From positions 310,001 to 374,000 of the forward strand of contig NZ_SAYT01000002.1 in NCBI RefSeq assembly GCF_004296575.1: a stretch of DNA of 64,000 bases, read 5' to 3'. Positions within the stretch are counted from its first letter, which is position 1, and each line of letters starts with the position of its first letter. Source of the stretch: Dyella amyloliquefaciens (GTDB lineage: Bacteria; Pseudomonadota; Gammaproteobacteria; Xanthomonadales; Rhodanobacteraceae). The translations under genes were made by a program, and so were the position numbers. The notes beneath the pieces were generated by a model that saw nothing but the letters and a program-made list of their open reading frames with translations, made no database searches and had not been told where the DNA came from. Shown here piece after piece: positions 9,805 to 18,617 of the stretch.

Positions 9805-10011
9805 ATGATTATGAAATCGTTCCTTGCAAAATCGGGCTGCTTCCTGGCAATGGCCATGCTTTCAACCCCATCCACCTCAATCGCCGCCGGTCAAGGCATC
9901 AACGCAAAGCACGCTGCTTCAATCACCGTTGAATGTAGAAATGATGTCTGCTGCTACTTTGACCATGGAAAGATTCTCGCTTGCTCGGATGCGCCGGTCA
10001 TTGAGGTCTAA
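9805..10011 (+). CDS. Small exported Cys-containing protein of unknown function
   Basis: A 68-residue protein starting at ATG 9805 (an ATG two codons later is also possible), with GAGGG six to ten bases upstream as a ribosome site. Residues 3-28 form a signal peptide: Lys near the start, a hydrophobic core (CFLAMAMLSTPSTSIAA) and an AA-G cleavage site. The mature peptide of about 40 residues has four cysteines, in the order C-x4-CC-x9-C within VECRNDVCCYFDHGKILAC, and could form two disulfides. Codons are richer in A and T than in neighbouring genes, which suggests acquisition or weak selection. No family recognised. It converges with mucD. Confidence 0.6.
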   Translation: MIMKSFLAKSGCFLAMAMLSTPSTSIAAGQGINAKHAASITVECRNDVCCYFDHGKILACSDAPVIEV

Positions 10012-10033
10012 GCAACGAAATCGCCGATGATCC

Positions 10034-10066
10034 GGGAGGTGCCCGGAGAGGCACCTCCCGATTTAT
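10034..10066. terminator. Hairpin between small gene and mucD
   Basis: A perfect 10-bp stem GGGAGGTGCC / GGCACCTCCC with a six-base loop, between two convergent genes and touching the mucD stop. On the plus strand it is followed by GATTTAT, a weak U-tract. Likely a shared terminator. Confidence 0.6.
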
Positions 10067-11532
10067 GGCAATGTCAGGGCAATAAAGCTGCTTTGACCCT
10101 GCCTTTTAACAAGCAACAACGCGGTGTCACCCGACTTCAGACTCTTAATGGCCTCATTAAATGCTGCGGCACTATTCACCTGTTTCCGATTAACCATGAG
10201 GATTACATCGCCCGGCTGCAGGCCGGCGCGGGCGGCAACCGAACCGGTGATATTGCTGATTACCACGCCCTCGTCATTCTTCAGGCCAAGCTGCTGACGG
10301 GTATCGTTGTCCATATCCCGCACCGACAGGCCCAACGCACCGGCATCTGCACGGCCGCCAGGTTGATCCTTTCCGCCAGAAGTCGTGCCCTCCGTGCTGT
10401 CACGCGGCATCTCGCCAACGACCACTGGCACGTTCTGCCTCTTGCCGTCACGCAAGATTTCAACAGTTGACTTGGAGCCCGGTGCCACTTGACCAACCAA
10501 CGGGGGAAGGTCCGCACTAGAGGTAATGGGCTGCCCATTGAAAGCCAGGACAATGTCCCTGACCCGCAAGCCAGCCTTCTCCGCCGGACTTCCCTTATTC
10601 ACTTGTGCAACAAGCGCACCGGACCTGTCATCCAGCTGGAGGCCTTTGGCTATATCGTCGGTGATCGGCTGAACGACCACGCCCAACATGCCGCGCGACA
10701 CATAGCCCTTCTCCTTGATCTGCTTGACCACGTTCATGGCCACGTCGATCGGAATGGAGAACGCCACGCCCTGGTAACCGCCGGTGTTGGAATAGATCTG
10801 CGAATTGACGCCGACCACGCGGCCCTGCAGGTCGAACAACGGCCCGCCGGAGTTGCCCCGGTTGATCGGCACATCCGTCTGGATGAACGAGGTATACGGC
10901 TGATCCTGGCTACCCAGGTTGCGGCCCACGGCGCTGACGATGCCTTGCGTCACCGTGTAGTCGAAGCCGAACGGCGAGCCGATCGCCAGCACCCACTGGC
11001 CGGGCTTGAGCGAACGCGAGTCACCCACGGTCACGGCAGGCAGGCTGCCCTTGGCATCCACTTTCAGCAGCGCGATGTCGTACTGCGGATCGCTACCCAC
11101 CACCTTGGCCGTCAACGTGCGACGGTCCTGCAGGCGTACGGTGACCGTATCCGCTCCGTCCACCACATGCGTGTTGGTAAGGATGTAGCCGTCATTGGAG
11201 AGGATGAAACCCGAGCCCAGCGACGTGTGCTGCTGATCTTCCGGCGACGGCATCATCGGCATGCCGAAGAAACGGCGGAACATCTCCATCTGCGGATCGT
11301 CGTCATCCGGCGCATCCGGCATGCCCCTGGCGCCAGCGCGGCCCTTGGGGGTCTTCTTGCCGCTGTACTTCGCCTCGACATGCACGACCGCCGGAGCGTT
11401 CTTCTGCACGATGCCGGTGAAATCCGGCAGCCCCGACAATGCAGGCGCAGCGCTCTGCGCCTGGACACCGCCAGCCAAGGCGAGACTGATCAAGACACCG
11501 CATGAAAGCGTGCGCAGGGTGAATCGGTTCAT
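10063..11532 (-). CDS. mucD: Periplasmic serine protease, Do/DegP family (MucD)
   Basis: A 489-residue HtrA-type protease and chaperone of the periplasm. A signal peptide ends in GVQAQS (about residue 26). The trypsin-like domain carries His in ILTNTHVVDGAD, Asp in QYDIALLKVD and the nucleophile Ser in RGNSGGPLF. Two PDZ domains follow (about 290-380 and 400-485). Residues 60-95 are an extended flexible loop with a run of acidic residues. It is downstream of rpoE and rseA, so it is probably made under sigma-E control and degrades misfolded envelope proteins, as MucD does in Pseudomonas and Xanthomonas. The rseA-mucD gap is 113 bases, so a separate promoter is possible. Confidence 0.93.
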   Translation of the reverse strand: MNRFTLRTLSCGVLISLALAGGVQAQSAAPALSGLPDFTGIVQKNAPAVVHVEAKYSGKKTPKGRAGARGMPDAPDDDDPQMEMFRRFFGMPMMPSPEDQQHTSLGSGFILSNDGYILTNTHVVDGADTVTVRLQDRRTLTAKVVGSDPQYDIALLKVDAKGSLPAVTVGDSRSLKPGQWVLAIGSPFGFDYTVTQGIVSAVGRNLGSQDQPYTSFIQTDVPINRGNSGGPLFDLQGRVVGVNSQIYSNTGGYQGVAFSIPIDVAMNVVKQIKEKGYVSRGMLGVVVQPITDDIAKGLQLDDRSGALVAQVNKGSPAEKAGLRVRDIVLAFNGQPITSSADLPPLVGQVAPGSKSTVEILRDGKRQNVPVVVGEMPRDSTEGTTSGGKDQPGGRADAGALGLSVRDMDNDTRQQLGLKNDEGVVISNITGSVAARAGLQPGDVILMVNRKQVNSAAAFNEAIKSLKSGDTALLLVKRQGQSSFIALTLP

Positions 11533-11645
11533 CTAGTCCTCCGTGGTGTTTGGCGCGCGCGCCTCACCAGCCCGCAGGGCAGGCCTGATGGGACACGTGG
11601 ATTCAGAAAGGGGCAAGGCCGTGGCGGGCGACACACGGCCGTGCG

Positions 11646-12302
11646 TCATTGCGGGGTGGCGGGCGCCTGGGTCGACGGCTGCTGCGCCTGGTCGGGATGG
11701 ATCAACAACAGGTAGCTGCCGTCACCATTGCTGGCGGGATAGCGCGCCACGCGATACGGCGACATGCTGTTGCGCGAGTACAGCAGCGTACGGTTGTCAC
11801 CCTCCAGCGTGGCGGACGCCTGCTGGCTGATGTGGTACGGCACTTCCGAGTACACGTTGAGCCCAGGTGGTGCCACTGCGGGCGCCCCCGAGGTGCCGGT
11901 CAACGCGGCCCCACTGTCTTGCGCAATGGTCCGGCTGGGTGCCGATGCCACTTGCGGCGAGAACTGATCCGGCTGGCCGGCTGGCTGCGCCACCATCAGC
12001 GCGGCTACGGCGACGCCGGCGGCGATGGCGCCACCTGCGGACCAGTGCAGCCAATGCCGGCGGGGTTTGCCACGGACCGCGAGACCATCCTGTTCGATGG
12101 CCTGTATGACGCGCGCCGCGAAGCCGCCGCTGGCCAGCGGTGGCAGCTGGCGGCGCAGGCCATCACGGGCCACGTGATAGCGCGACCACGCCTGCTGCAA
12201 CGCCGCGTCATGGTCGACCCGCCGCAGGAGGAATCGCAGTTCCTCCTTCGACAGTTCGCCATCCATGCCGGCAGACAGGTTTTCGCGTTGGTTGTCAGTC
12301 AT
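11646..12302 (-). CDS. rseA: Anti-sigma-E factor RseA
   Basis: A 218-residue inner-membrane anti-sigma factor. The N-terminal cytoplasmic domain has the RseA form (NLSAGMDGELSKEELRFLLRR, about 7-27). One transmembrane helix lies near residues 88-107 (AGGAIAAGVAVAALMVA); the remaining periplasmic part is Pro/Ala/Gln rich with no recognised fold. Its start overlaps the rpoE stop by four bases (ATGA), which ties translation of the sigma factor to its inhibitor. No rseB gene follows; mucD comes next, the usual Xanthomonadales layout. Confidence 0.88.
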   Translation of the reverse strand: MTDNQRENLSAGMDGELSKEELRFLLRRVDHDAALQQAWSRYHVARDGLRRQLPPLASGGFAARVIQAIEQDGLAVRGKPRRHWLHWSAGGAIAAGVAVAALMVAQPAGQPDQFSPQVASAPSRTIAQDSGAALTGTSGAPAVAPPGLNVYSEVPYHISQQASATLEGDNRTLLYSRNSMSPYRVARYPASNGDGSYLLLIHPDQAQQPSTQAPATPQ

Positions 12303-12895
12303 GGTTTTTTGTCCTCGCGGTCGGACAGGAGCGGCCGCAGTTTCTCATCGATAGCTTCACGAGCCCGAAAAATACGTGAACGTACCGTACCTATCGGACA
12401 ACCCATGGCTTCGGCGATTTCCTCGTAGCTCAAGCCATCCACTTCACGCAGGGTAATCGCGGTCCGTAATTCTTCGGGCAGCGATTGGACAGTGGAAAAC
12501 ACGGTTTGTTCAATTTCTTGCCGCATGAGTTCGCGCTCGGGCGTGGCGCTCTCCTGCATGCGGTCCGCGCCGGGCACGAAAACGGCATCGTCGATCGCGA
12601 TGTCGTCGGTCGGGGGGCGGCGTCCCATGGCGACCAGGTGGTTCTTCGCCGTGTTCACGGCAATCTTGTACAGCCAGGTATAGAAAGCGCTTTCGCCACG
12701 GAACGAACCGATGGCGCGCCAGGCGCGGATGAACGCCTCCTGTGCGATGTCTTCGCTTTCACTTTGGTTCTTCACATAGCGCGAAACCAGTCCGATGACC
12801 TTGTGCTGGTACTTGCGTACCAACAAGTCAAAAGCCCGCTTGTCCCCTTGTTGGACACGCTCGACCAGTGCACTGTCCAGTTCGTTTTCGCCCAT
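12299..12895 (-). CDS. rpoE: RNA polymerase sigma factor RpoE (ECF, sigma-E)
   Basis: A 198-residue ECF sigma factor for the envelope stress response. Region 2 (ALVERVQQGDKRAFDLLVRKY through SEDIAQEAFIRAWR) and region 4 (LREVDGLSYEEIAEAMGCP, IGTVRSRIFRAREA) are complete. The ATG at 12895 is chosen: AAGGAGA lies 9-15 bases in front of it and MGENELDSALVERVQ matches how RpoE proteins begin. The longer open frame to 12925 would need a TTG and lacks such a site. A sigma-E-type promoter at 12961-12987 indicates autoregulation. The stop overlaps the rseA start. Confidence 0.95.
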   Translation of the reverse strand: MGENELDSALVERVQQGDKRAFDLLVRKYQHKVIGLVSRYVKNQSESEDIAQEAFIRAWRAIGSFRGESAFYTWLYKIAVNTAKNHLVAMGRRPPTDDIAIDDAVFVPGADRMQESATPERELMRQEIEQTVFSTVQSLPEELRTAITLREVDGLSYEEIAEAMGCPIGTVRSRIFRAREAIDEKLRPLLSDREDKKP

Positions 12896-12960
12896 CCGGG
12901 CCGTCTCCTTCGTCGATGCTGCCAAGCGCCTGGGATGCCCTGAGGATGGGAGCGAGTTGC

Positions 12961-12987
12961 TCAGACAAGCGCATCGCGTCCTAGTTC
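12961..12987 (-). promoter_or_regulatory. Sigma-E type promoter of rpoE
   Basis: Read on the minus strand: GAACT (-35), a 17-base spacer, TCTGA (-10), a near-exact match to the gammaproteobacterial sigma-E consensus. The start of transcription would fall near 12954, about 60 bases before the rpoE ATG, giving positive autoregulation. Confidence 0.75.
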
Positions 12988-13178
12988 AGCATGCCGCGGC
13001 ACGTTTACCAACCCCTGAGGGGGGAGGTCGCCCGCAGGCGACCATCAGGTGAAACGCATGAACATGCCTGAGGCGTACCCATAGGCGAGCCCACCCGTCC
13101 CTTCCCGGAACCGGGCCACCGGGTGCGCAAGGCACCTGGCTCGACTATCGATATGGGGGTCTCAGCAGTGCGTGCAAG

Positions 13179-15737
13179 TCAGGCGGCAGTGCCGGTGATC
13201 CCTGCCAGAAGGGACTGGCGCTCCTGAAGCAGCTTCTCGAACGCCGGTTGCGGCAGCGGGCGACAGAACAGGAAGCCCTGCAACTCGTCGCAGTGGTTGG
13301 CGCTCAGGAATTGTATGTGCTGCTCGGTTTCCACGCCTTCGGCCACCACGCCACGCTTGAGGCGATGGGCCATCTCGATGGTGGCACGGACAATGGCTTC
13401 GTCGTCCGGGTCCACGCCGATGTTCTTGACGAAGCTCTGGTCGATCTTGATGCGGTCGGCCGGCAGTTTGCGCAGGTAATCGAGCGAGGCTGCACCCGTG
13501 CCGAAATCGTCAATGGCGATCCGGCACCCCAGCCGATGGAGGCCTTGCAGGTTTTCCACCAGGTTGGGGGCCTCCTTGATGCTGATGCTCTCGGTGACCT
13601 CCATCTCCAGCAGGCCCGCTTCCAGCCCGCTGTCATCCAACGCCGAGGCCACCACTTCGAGCAGGTTGGGCTGCATCAGCTGGACGGCGGAAAGATTCAC
13701 GCCCAGGCGCAGGCGCAGGCCAAAGCGGCGCTCCCATTCCTGCGCATGGCGACAGGCCGTGCGCAGCACCCACTCGCCAATGGAAACGATCAGGCCGGTT
13801 TCCTCGGCCAACGGAATGAAGAAGCCCGGACCGATGAAACCGAGCTCCGGATGCTCCCAGCGGACCAGTGCCTCCATGCCGACGATGTCTTCGCTCTTGG
13901 CGTCGACCTGGGGTTGGTAGAACACACGCAGCTCGCCCTTGTGTTCCGCGTGGCGCAAGCCCGATTTCAGTGCGAGGTTCTGCTGCTGCGACTGTTGCGC
14001 GCTGCCCTCGAAGATCTGGTAGTTGTTGCGGCCCAGGCTCTTGGCCGCATACATCGCCTCATCGGCGTGCTTGAGCAGGGTTTCCGCATCGGGTGCGTCA
14101 TCCGGAAAGAAGCTCACGCCGATCGATGCGGTGACCTGCAGCTCCGTGCCATCGTCGATGCGCAGCGGCGCGCCCATGACCTGCACGATCTTCTCGGCGA
14201 TGCGCAACACGTCCTCGCTCTTGAGGATATGGCGCAGGATCACCACGAACTCGTCACCGGCGTAGCGCGCCACCGTATCGGAGGCGCGCACGGAACCGCG
14301 CAGCCTTTGCGTGGTGGTGAGCAGCACCTGGTCGCCCACTGCGTGACCGAGCGTGTCGTTGATGGTCTTGAAGCGGTCCAGGTCCACGAACAACAGGGCA
14401 AAGGACTCGCCGGTGCGGTTGGCTTCGCGGATCACCGTATCCAGGCGATCGTTGAACAGCAGGCGGTTCGGCAGGCCGGTCAACGCGTCGAGCAAGCCCT
14501 CGGCGCGTCCCTGCTCGCGCGTGTGGCGAAGTTCGAGCGCATGCGCGAAACGCGACGCCGCACAACGCAGCACCGGCTGCACGATGGCGAGCGAAGGCAG
14601 CGGCTGCCGGGTACCAACGAGCAAGGCACCCAGGACGGTACGGCGCTCATCCTGCAACGGCCAGCCCGCGAAGCCGGCCAGGCCCAGTTGCTCAAGCAAG
14701 GGATCCATGGGGGCCAGGCGCGCGGCATCGGCCTGGTGCATCATCGCCTGTCCCGACAGCACCAGCCGCAGTGAACTCTGCATGTGCGGGCCGGGCCACA
14801 GCTGCTCGTCGCCACGCCAGAACTGGACCACTTGCACGGGCGCGCCGCCCTCGTCCTGCCTGGCTGACCATACGGCGACGTAATCCAGCCCCATTTCTTC
14901 GTAAAGCAGTCGCGCCGCTTCGGCGATGCCCTCATCGCCGCTGCCGGACCCGAACATCCTTGCCAGCAAGCCGAGGGCAACTTCGGCGCGTACGCCCGCG
15001 CGATCGCTGCGGAACATCAGCGCCACCGCATCGCGTCCGGCATGCCGGACGGCACGCGCACTGGCCTCTCCCGTGTCGGCTCCGCGCACGGAGCGGCGAC
15101 GGCAGAGATACCAGTGGCGGGCGCCTTCGGCGAGCACCTGCTCGGCGCTTACCTCAGCGAAAGCCAATACGTCCTGCAGCGGACGACCACGCAATTCGTG
15201 ATCACCAAGGCCGCTATGCCGCGCGACCGCGGCGCTGTATTCAAGGATGCGGCCGCGTGCAGCGTCGATCACCAGCCATTCGCTGTCGACTTCATCAAAA
15301 GCGAACCGATAGTCGCCCTCACCCGAGGCGGGCAGCGCACCCGGCGTCATGCCAGCGAGCAACGCCTTCTGCACGCGCTGCCAGCGCGCGAGCAGTTCGT
15401 GCTCAATCTGCGAGGCATACAGCCAATCCGCCACGCCCGCCGGCAACACGGTGGGCTTGAGCATGGCTGCGTCGTCAAGCACCGCGATCAGCGGCGCATC
15501 GGCACAGGCTGGCAGCTGACGCAGCCCGCCAAGCCCAGCCGCAGCGTCGCGTCCGTCGCCATCGAACACCACCACGATCAAGGCGAGCGGAGCACGTCCC
15601 TCCAGCAGGATCCCCGCGTGCGTGGCATCGCGGGCGGAATGCACGATGAAATGCCCGTCGCGCTCGAACGTATCGAACAGTGCCCGACGCAGTTCACGCT
15701 GCGCGGCGACAACGAGGATGCCAGCGGAGCCCGTCAT
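13179..15737 (-). CDS. Diguanylate cyclase/phosphodiesterase with receiver-like, PAS and GAF domains
   Basis: An 852-residue cytoplasmic protein. In order: a receiver-like domain (about 5-125) in which the usual phospho-Asp pattern is degenerate; a PAS-like domain (about 160-270); a GAF-like domain (about 285-430); GGDEF (about 440-600: DALTGLPNR, DRFKTINDTLGH, signature AGDEF instead of GGDEF); EAL (about 610-850). The EAL catalytic set looks intact: EALVRWEH, GVNLSA, EVTES, IDDFGTG, KIDQSF and VVAEGVE. The Ala in the first GGDEF position is tolerated by some active cyclases, so both activities are possible. The start at 15737 is chosen because it overlaps the upstream gene by four bases; the open frame continues further only in that gene's shadow. 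Confidence 0.9.
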   Translation of the reverse strand: MTGSAGILVVAAQRELRRALFDTFERDGHFIVHSARDATHAGILLEGRAPLALIVVVFDGDGRDAAAGLGGLRQLPACADAPLIAVLDDAAMLKPTVLPAGVADWLYASQIEHELLARWQRVQKALLAGMTPGALPASGEGDYRFAFDEVDSEWLVIDAARGRILEYSAAVARHSGLGDHELRGRPLQDVLAFAEVSAEQVLAEGARHWYLCRRRSVRGADTGEASARAVRHAGRDAVALMFRSDRAGVRAEVALGLLARMFGSGSGDEGIAEAARLLYEEMGLDYVAVWSARQDEGGAPVQVVQFWRGDEQLWPGPHMQSSLRLVLSGQAMMHQADAARLAPMDPLLEQLGLAGFAGWPLQDERRTVLGALLVGTRQPLPSLAIVQPVLRCAASRFAHALELRHTREQGRAEGLLDALTGLPNRLLFNDRLDTVIREANRTGESFALLFVDLDRFKTINDTLGHAVGDQVLLTTTQRLRGSVRASDTVARYAGDEFVVILRHILKSEDVLRIAEKIVQVMGAPLRIDDGTELQVTASIGVSFFPDDAPDAETLLKHADEAMYAAKSLGRNNYQIFEGSAQQSQQQNLALKSGLRHAEHKGELRVFYQPQVDAKSEDIVGMEALVRWEHPELGFIGPGFFIPLAEETGLIVSIGEWVLRTACRHAQEWERRFGLRLRLGVNLSAVQLMQPNLLEVVASALDDSGLEAGLLEMEVTESISIKEAPNLVENLQGLHRLGCRIAIDDFGTGAASLDYLRKLPADRIKIDQSFVKNIGVDPDDEAIVRATIEMAHRLKRGVVAEGVETEQHIQFLSANHCDELQGFLFCRPLPQPAFEKLLQERQSLLAGITGTAA

Positions 15738-16231
15738 GCCAGCTGCCACTTTCCATCTCGCAGGCGCGGACGCTGCGCCGGTTTGGGATGGCAACTCAGT
15801 CGAGCCAGCACGTCGTTGAAGCTGGTGATCACGCTTTCGGGGGGATCGAGCAGCACGACGCGCCGCACGTGGCCGGTGGTCGCGCGCGCCATCTGTCGCA
15901 ACAGCGTGGCATCGGCCATGGCGAGCGGCAGGGGCAAGCGTTGCAACAGGTAGACACCGAAATGATTGCTCTGCTGCATATAGCGCAGGGCGATGTTCAG
16001 GCGTTGCGAGCCCGGCAGACCGATGTGCTCCTCGCGCAGGTTGCCCAGGCCGATATCGGGAGTCCACAGATAGACCGCCTGACCGCTACGCCGTACCAGC
16101 GAGCGCAACTGCCCGATCAACCCCAGATCCTCGCCCCCCTCGAGCGCGATCAGGTTGCTGCGCGCACTCAGGATGCGCTCGAGAATCTCGGCACCGGTCT
16201 GGCTGGGTGAAGGGGCAATAGCGGTACTCAT
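15734..16231 (-). CDS. Unknown protein coupled to the c-di-GMP enzyme
   Basis: A 165-residue protein with no family I can name with confidence. It appears soluble and alpha/beta, with no signal peptide or membrane helix. A strand-like run VVLLDPPESV and the LILD-like patterns (SNLIALEGG, QAVYLWTPDIGLG) resemble a Rossmann-like or PLD-like non-catalytic domain. Its stop overlaps the start of the GGDEF-EAL gene (ATGA), so the two are translationally coupled and probably interact. A regulator or sensor subunit of the c-di-GMP enzyme is a reasonable inference. Confidence 0.7.
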   Translation of the reverse strand: MSTAIAPSPSQTGAEILERILSARSNLIALEGGEDLGLIGQLRSLVRRSGQAVYLWTPDIGLGNLREEHIGLPGSQRLNIALRYMQQSNHFGVYLLQRLPLPLAMADATLLRQMARATTGHVRRVVLLDPPESVITSFNDVLARLSCHPKPAQRPRLRDGKWQLA

Positions 16232-16435
16232 CCGGGCCTAAATTACGTGGTCTGAAGGTGTTCGCCTAGGTGGGATGCAAGCCTTGTCGGATTCCGTGAC
16301 GCATTTCATGCGTCAGCTCACAGGATGCGGTTTTACAGGATCTTCATGAATGCCTCGGCAGGCCGCCGGCGCTGTCTCGCATTCCTCGCTACGGGAAGGT
16401 ATGGTGCGAAGCTTCCCGGTCACCCCAGTACCCCC

Positions 16436-18535
16436 ATGTTCGAAGGATTGCGCTTCAATCACTGGAAGACGAGCCTGGACGACAGTGGCATCGTCACGCT
16501 GTCCCTCGACCGCGCCGGCAGCAACGTCAACGCCTTCTCGCGCGAAGTGCTGGACGAGCTCGGGCAGATCGTCGAACGCCTGGCCATCGAGAAGCCGGCG
16601 GGCGTCCTGATCCATTCGGCCAAGCCCTTTGGCTTCGCCGTGGGCGCCGACATCAAGGAATTCGTCACCTACGCCCAGCACGGCACCGTGCTGGAAAATA
16701 TCGAAAACGGCCAGCGCGTGTTCGAATCGCTGGCCCGCCTGCCCTGCCCGACCGTGGCTGCCGTGCACGGCGCCTGCATGGGTGGCGGCACCGAGCTGAT
16801 CCTGGCCTGCCGCCAGCGTATCGCCGCGGACGATGAGAAAACCCGTATCGGCCTGCCCGAGGTGATGCTGGGCATCCATCCCGGCTGGGGTGGTTCAGCT
16901 CGCCTGCCGCGCCTGATCGGTGCGACCGACGCGCTGCCGGTCATGCTCACCGGCAAGGCACTGTCGGCCAAGCGCGCCCTGGCATTGGGCGTGGTCGATC
17001 GTCTGGCGCCCCCGGCCGAACTGCTGGCAGAGGCAAGGGCACTCCTGCGTCGCCCCCATGCCCGCCCCTTTGCGCAGCGCGCGAAGGCCTGGGCGACCAA
17101 TACCTGGGTAGCTCGCCAGGTCCTGGCGCCGATGGTGGTCAAGCAGACCGCCGCCAAGGTACGCAAGGAACACTACCCGGCCCCGTTCGCGCTGATCGAC
17201 GTGTGGAAGCGCGGAGGCCCCAGCATCCAGCAACGCCTCAAGCTCGAGGCCCGTTCGGTGGCGAAGCTCGCGGAAACCTCCACCGCGCAGAACCTCATCC
17301 GCATCTTTTTCCTGCAGGAACGACTCAAGGCCCAGGGCAGCGGCATCGAGCACGGCATCAAGCACGTGCACGTGGTTGGCGCCGGCGTGATGGGCGGCGA
17401 CATCGCGGCCTGGGCAGCACTCAAGGGCTTCGAGGTCACCCTGCAGGACCGCGAAATGAAGTACATCCAGCCAGCGCTGGATCGTGCCCGTCAGCTCTAC
17501 GAAAAGAAGCTCAAGACTGCGGACAAGGTCGAGGCCACTGCGCGCAGGCTTCGCGCCGACGTCGAGGGCAAGGGCGTGGCCACGGCCGACCTCGCCATCG
17601 AGGCGATCTACGAGAACGCCGAAGCCAAGAAGGCGCTGTACGCCACCATCGAACCCCAGTTCCAGTCGGATGAGCTGCTGGCCACCAACACCTCCAGCAT
17701 CCCACTGGATGAATTGCGCGTGGGACTGAAGGCGCCGCAGCGTTTCCTTGGCCTGCACTTCTTCAACCCGGTGGCACAGATGCCGCTGGTGGAAGTGGTC
17801 CGCCATGACCAGCTCGATGCGGCCGCAGAGAAGCGCGCGCTCGCGTTCTGCAAGGCGATCGGCAAGCTCCCTGTCGCTGTGAAGGGGACGCCCGGCTTTC
17901 TGGTCAATCGCATCCTGATGCCCTACCTGCTCGAGTCCATGCGTCTCTATAGCGAGGGCGTGCCCGGGCCCGTGCTGGACAAGGAAGCCAAGAAGTTCGG
18001 TATGCCCATGGGCCCGATCGAGCTGGCCGATACGGTGGGCCTGGACGTATGCGCCTCTGTCGGCAAGGAGCTGGCTCCCTTCCTTGGCCTGGAACTGCCT
18101 CCGGGACTCGAGGACAAGCTTGCTGCCGGCAAGCGTGGCAAGAAGGACGGCCAGGGCATCTATGTCTGGCAGGACGGCAAGCCGCAGAAGCCCGAAGTCG
18201 ACCCGGACTATGTCGCTCCCGCCGACCTGCAGGACCGCATGGTCCTGCCGATGGTCAACGAAGCCGTCGCCTGCCTGGCCGATGGCGTGGTGGATGATGC
18301 CGACCTGCTCGACGCCGGCGTGATCTTCGGCACCGGGTTCGCGCCGTTCCGCGGCGGCCCGATCCAGTATGTGCGCAGCGAAGGCGCCACCGTGATCCGG
18401 GGCAAGCTGGAGAAGCTCGCCCAGCGTCACGGCGAGCGCTTCTCGCCCAAGCAGGGCTGGGATCTGCCCACGCTCGCCCAGACCGGCTTTGGATTGGCCG
18501 TCACGACCGAGCAGACGGAAGACGTCGAAGCCTGA
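16436..18535 (+). CDS. fadJ: Fatty-acid oxidation complex subunit, enoyl-CoA hydratase/3-hydroxyacyl-CoA dehydrogenase
   Basis: A 699-residue bifunctional beta-oxidation enzyme of FadB/FadJ type. The crotonase domain (1-190) has the oxyanion-hole loop HGACMGGGTEL and the two catalytic Glu positions (GTEL and LPEVMLG). The dehydrogenase half begins near 310 with the NAD fold VHVVGAGVMGGDIA, then LHFFNPVAQMPLVEVV with the catalytic His. ATG at 16436 is chosen because the residues before it in the longer frame do not look like the family. No thiolase gene (fadI/fadA) is adjacent. A strong terminator follows. FadJ versus FadB cannot be separated here. Confidence 0.88.
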   Translation: MFEGLRFNHWKTSLDDSGIVTLSLDRAGSNVNAFSREVLDELGQIVERLAIEKPAGVLIHSAKPFGFAVGADIKEFVTYAQHGTVLENIENGQRVFESLARLPCPTVAAVHGACMGGGTELILACRQRIAADDEKTRIGLPEVMLGIHPGWGGSARLPRLIGATDALPVMLTGKALSAKRALALGVVDRLAPPAELLAEARALLRRPHARPFAQRAKAWATNTWVARQVLAPMVVKQTAAKVRKEHYPAPFALIDVWKRGGPSIQQRLKLEARSVAKLAETSTAQNLIRIFFLQERLKAQGSGIEHGIKHVHVVGAGVMGGDIAAWAALKGFEVTLQDREMKYIQPALDRARQLYEKKLKTADKVEATARRLRADVEGKGVATADLAIEAIYENAEAKKALYATIEPQFQSDELLATNTSSIPLDELRVGLKAPQRFLGLHFFNPVAQMPLVEVVRHDQLDAAAEKRALAFCKAIGKLPVAVKGTPGFLVNRILMPYLLESMRLYSEGVPGPVLDKEAKKFGMPMGPIELADTVGLDVCASVGKELAPFLGLELPPGLEDKLAAGKRGKKDGQGIYVWQDGKPQKPEVDPDYVAPADLQDRMVLPMVNEAVACLADGVVDDADLLDAGVIFGTGFAPFRGGPIQYVRSEGATVIRGKLEKLAQRHGERFSPKQGWDLPTLAQTGFGLAVTTEQTEDVEA

Positions 18536-18560
18536 TTGCCATCGACAGGTGCAAACAAAA

Positions 18561-18588
18561 ACGCCCGGCTGTCGCCGGGCGTTTTTTT
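18561..18588 (+). terminator. Rho-independent terminator of the fad gene
   Basis: ACGCCCGGC-tgtc-GCCGGGCGT followed by seven T residues, 25 bases past the stop codon. A textbook intrinsic terminator; it can also serve the convergent DUF2058 gene weakly. Confidence 0.9.
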
Positions 18589-18617
18589 ATGGACGCATGG
18601 TTTCGCGCCGGAAGGCT

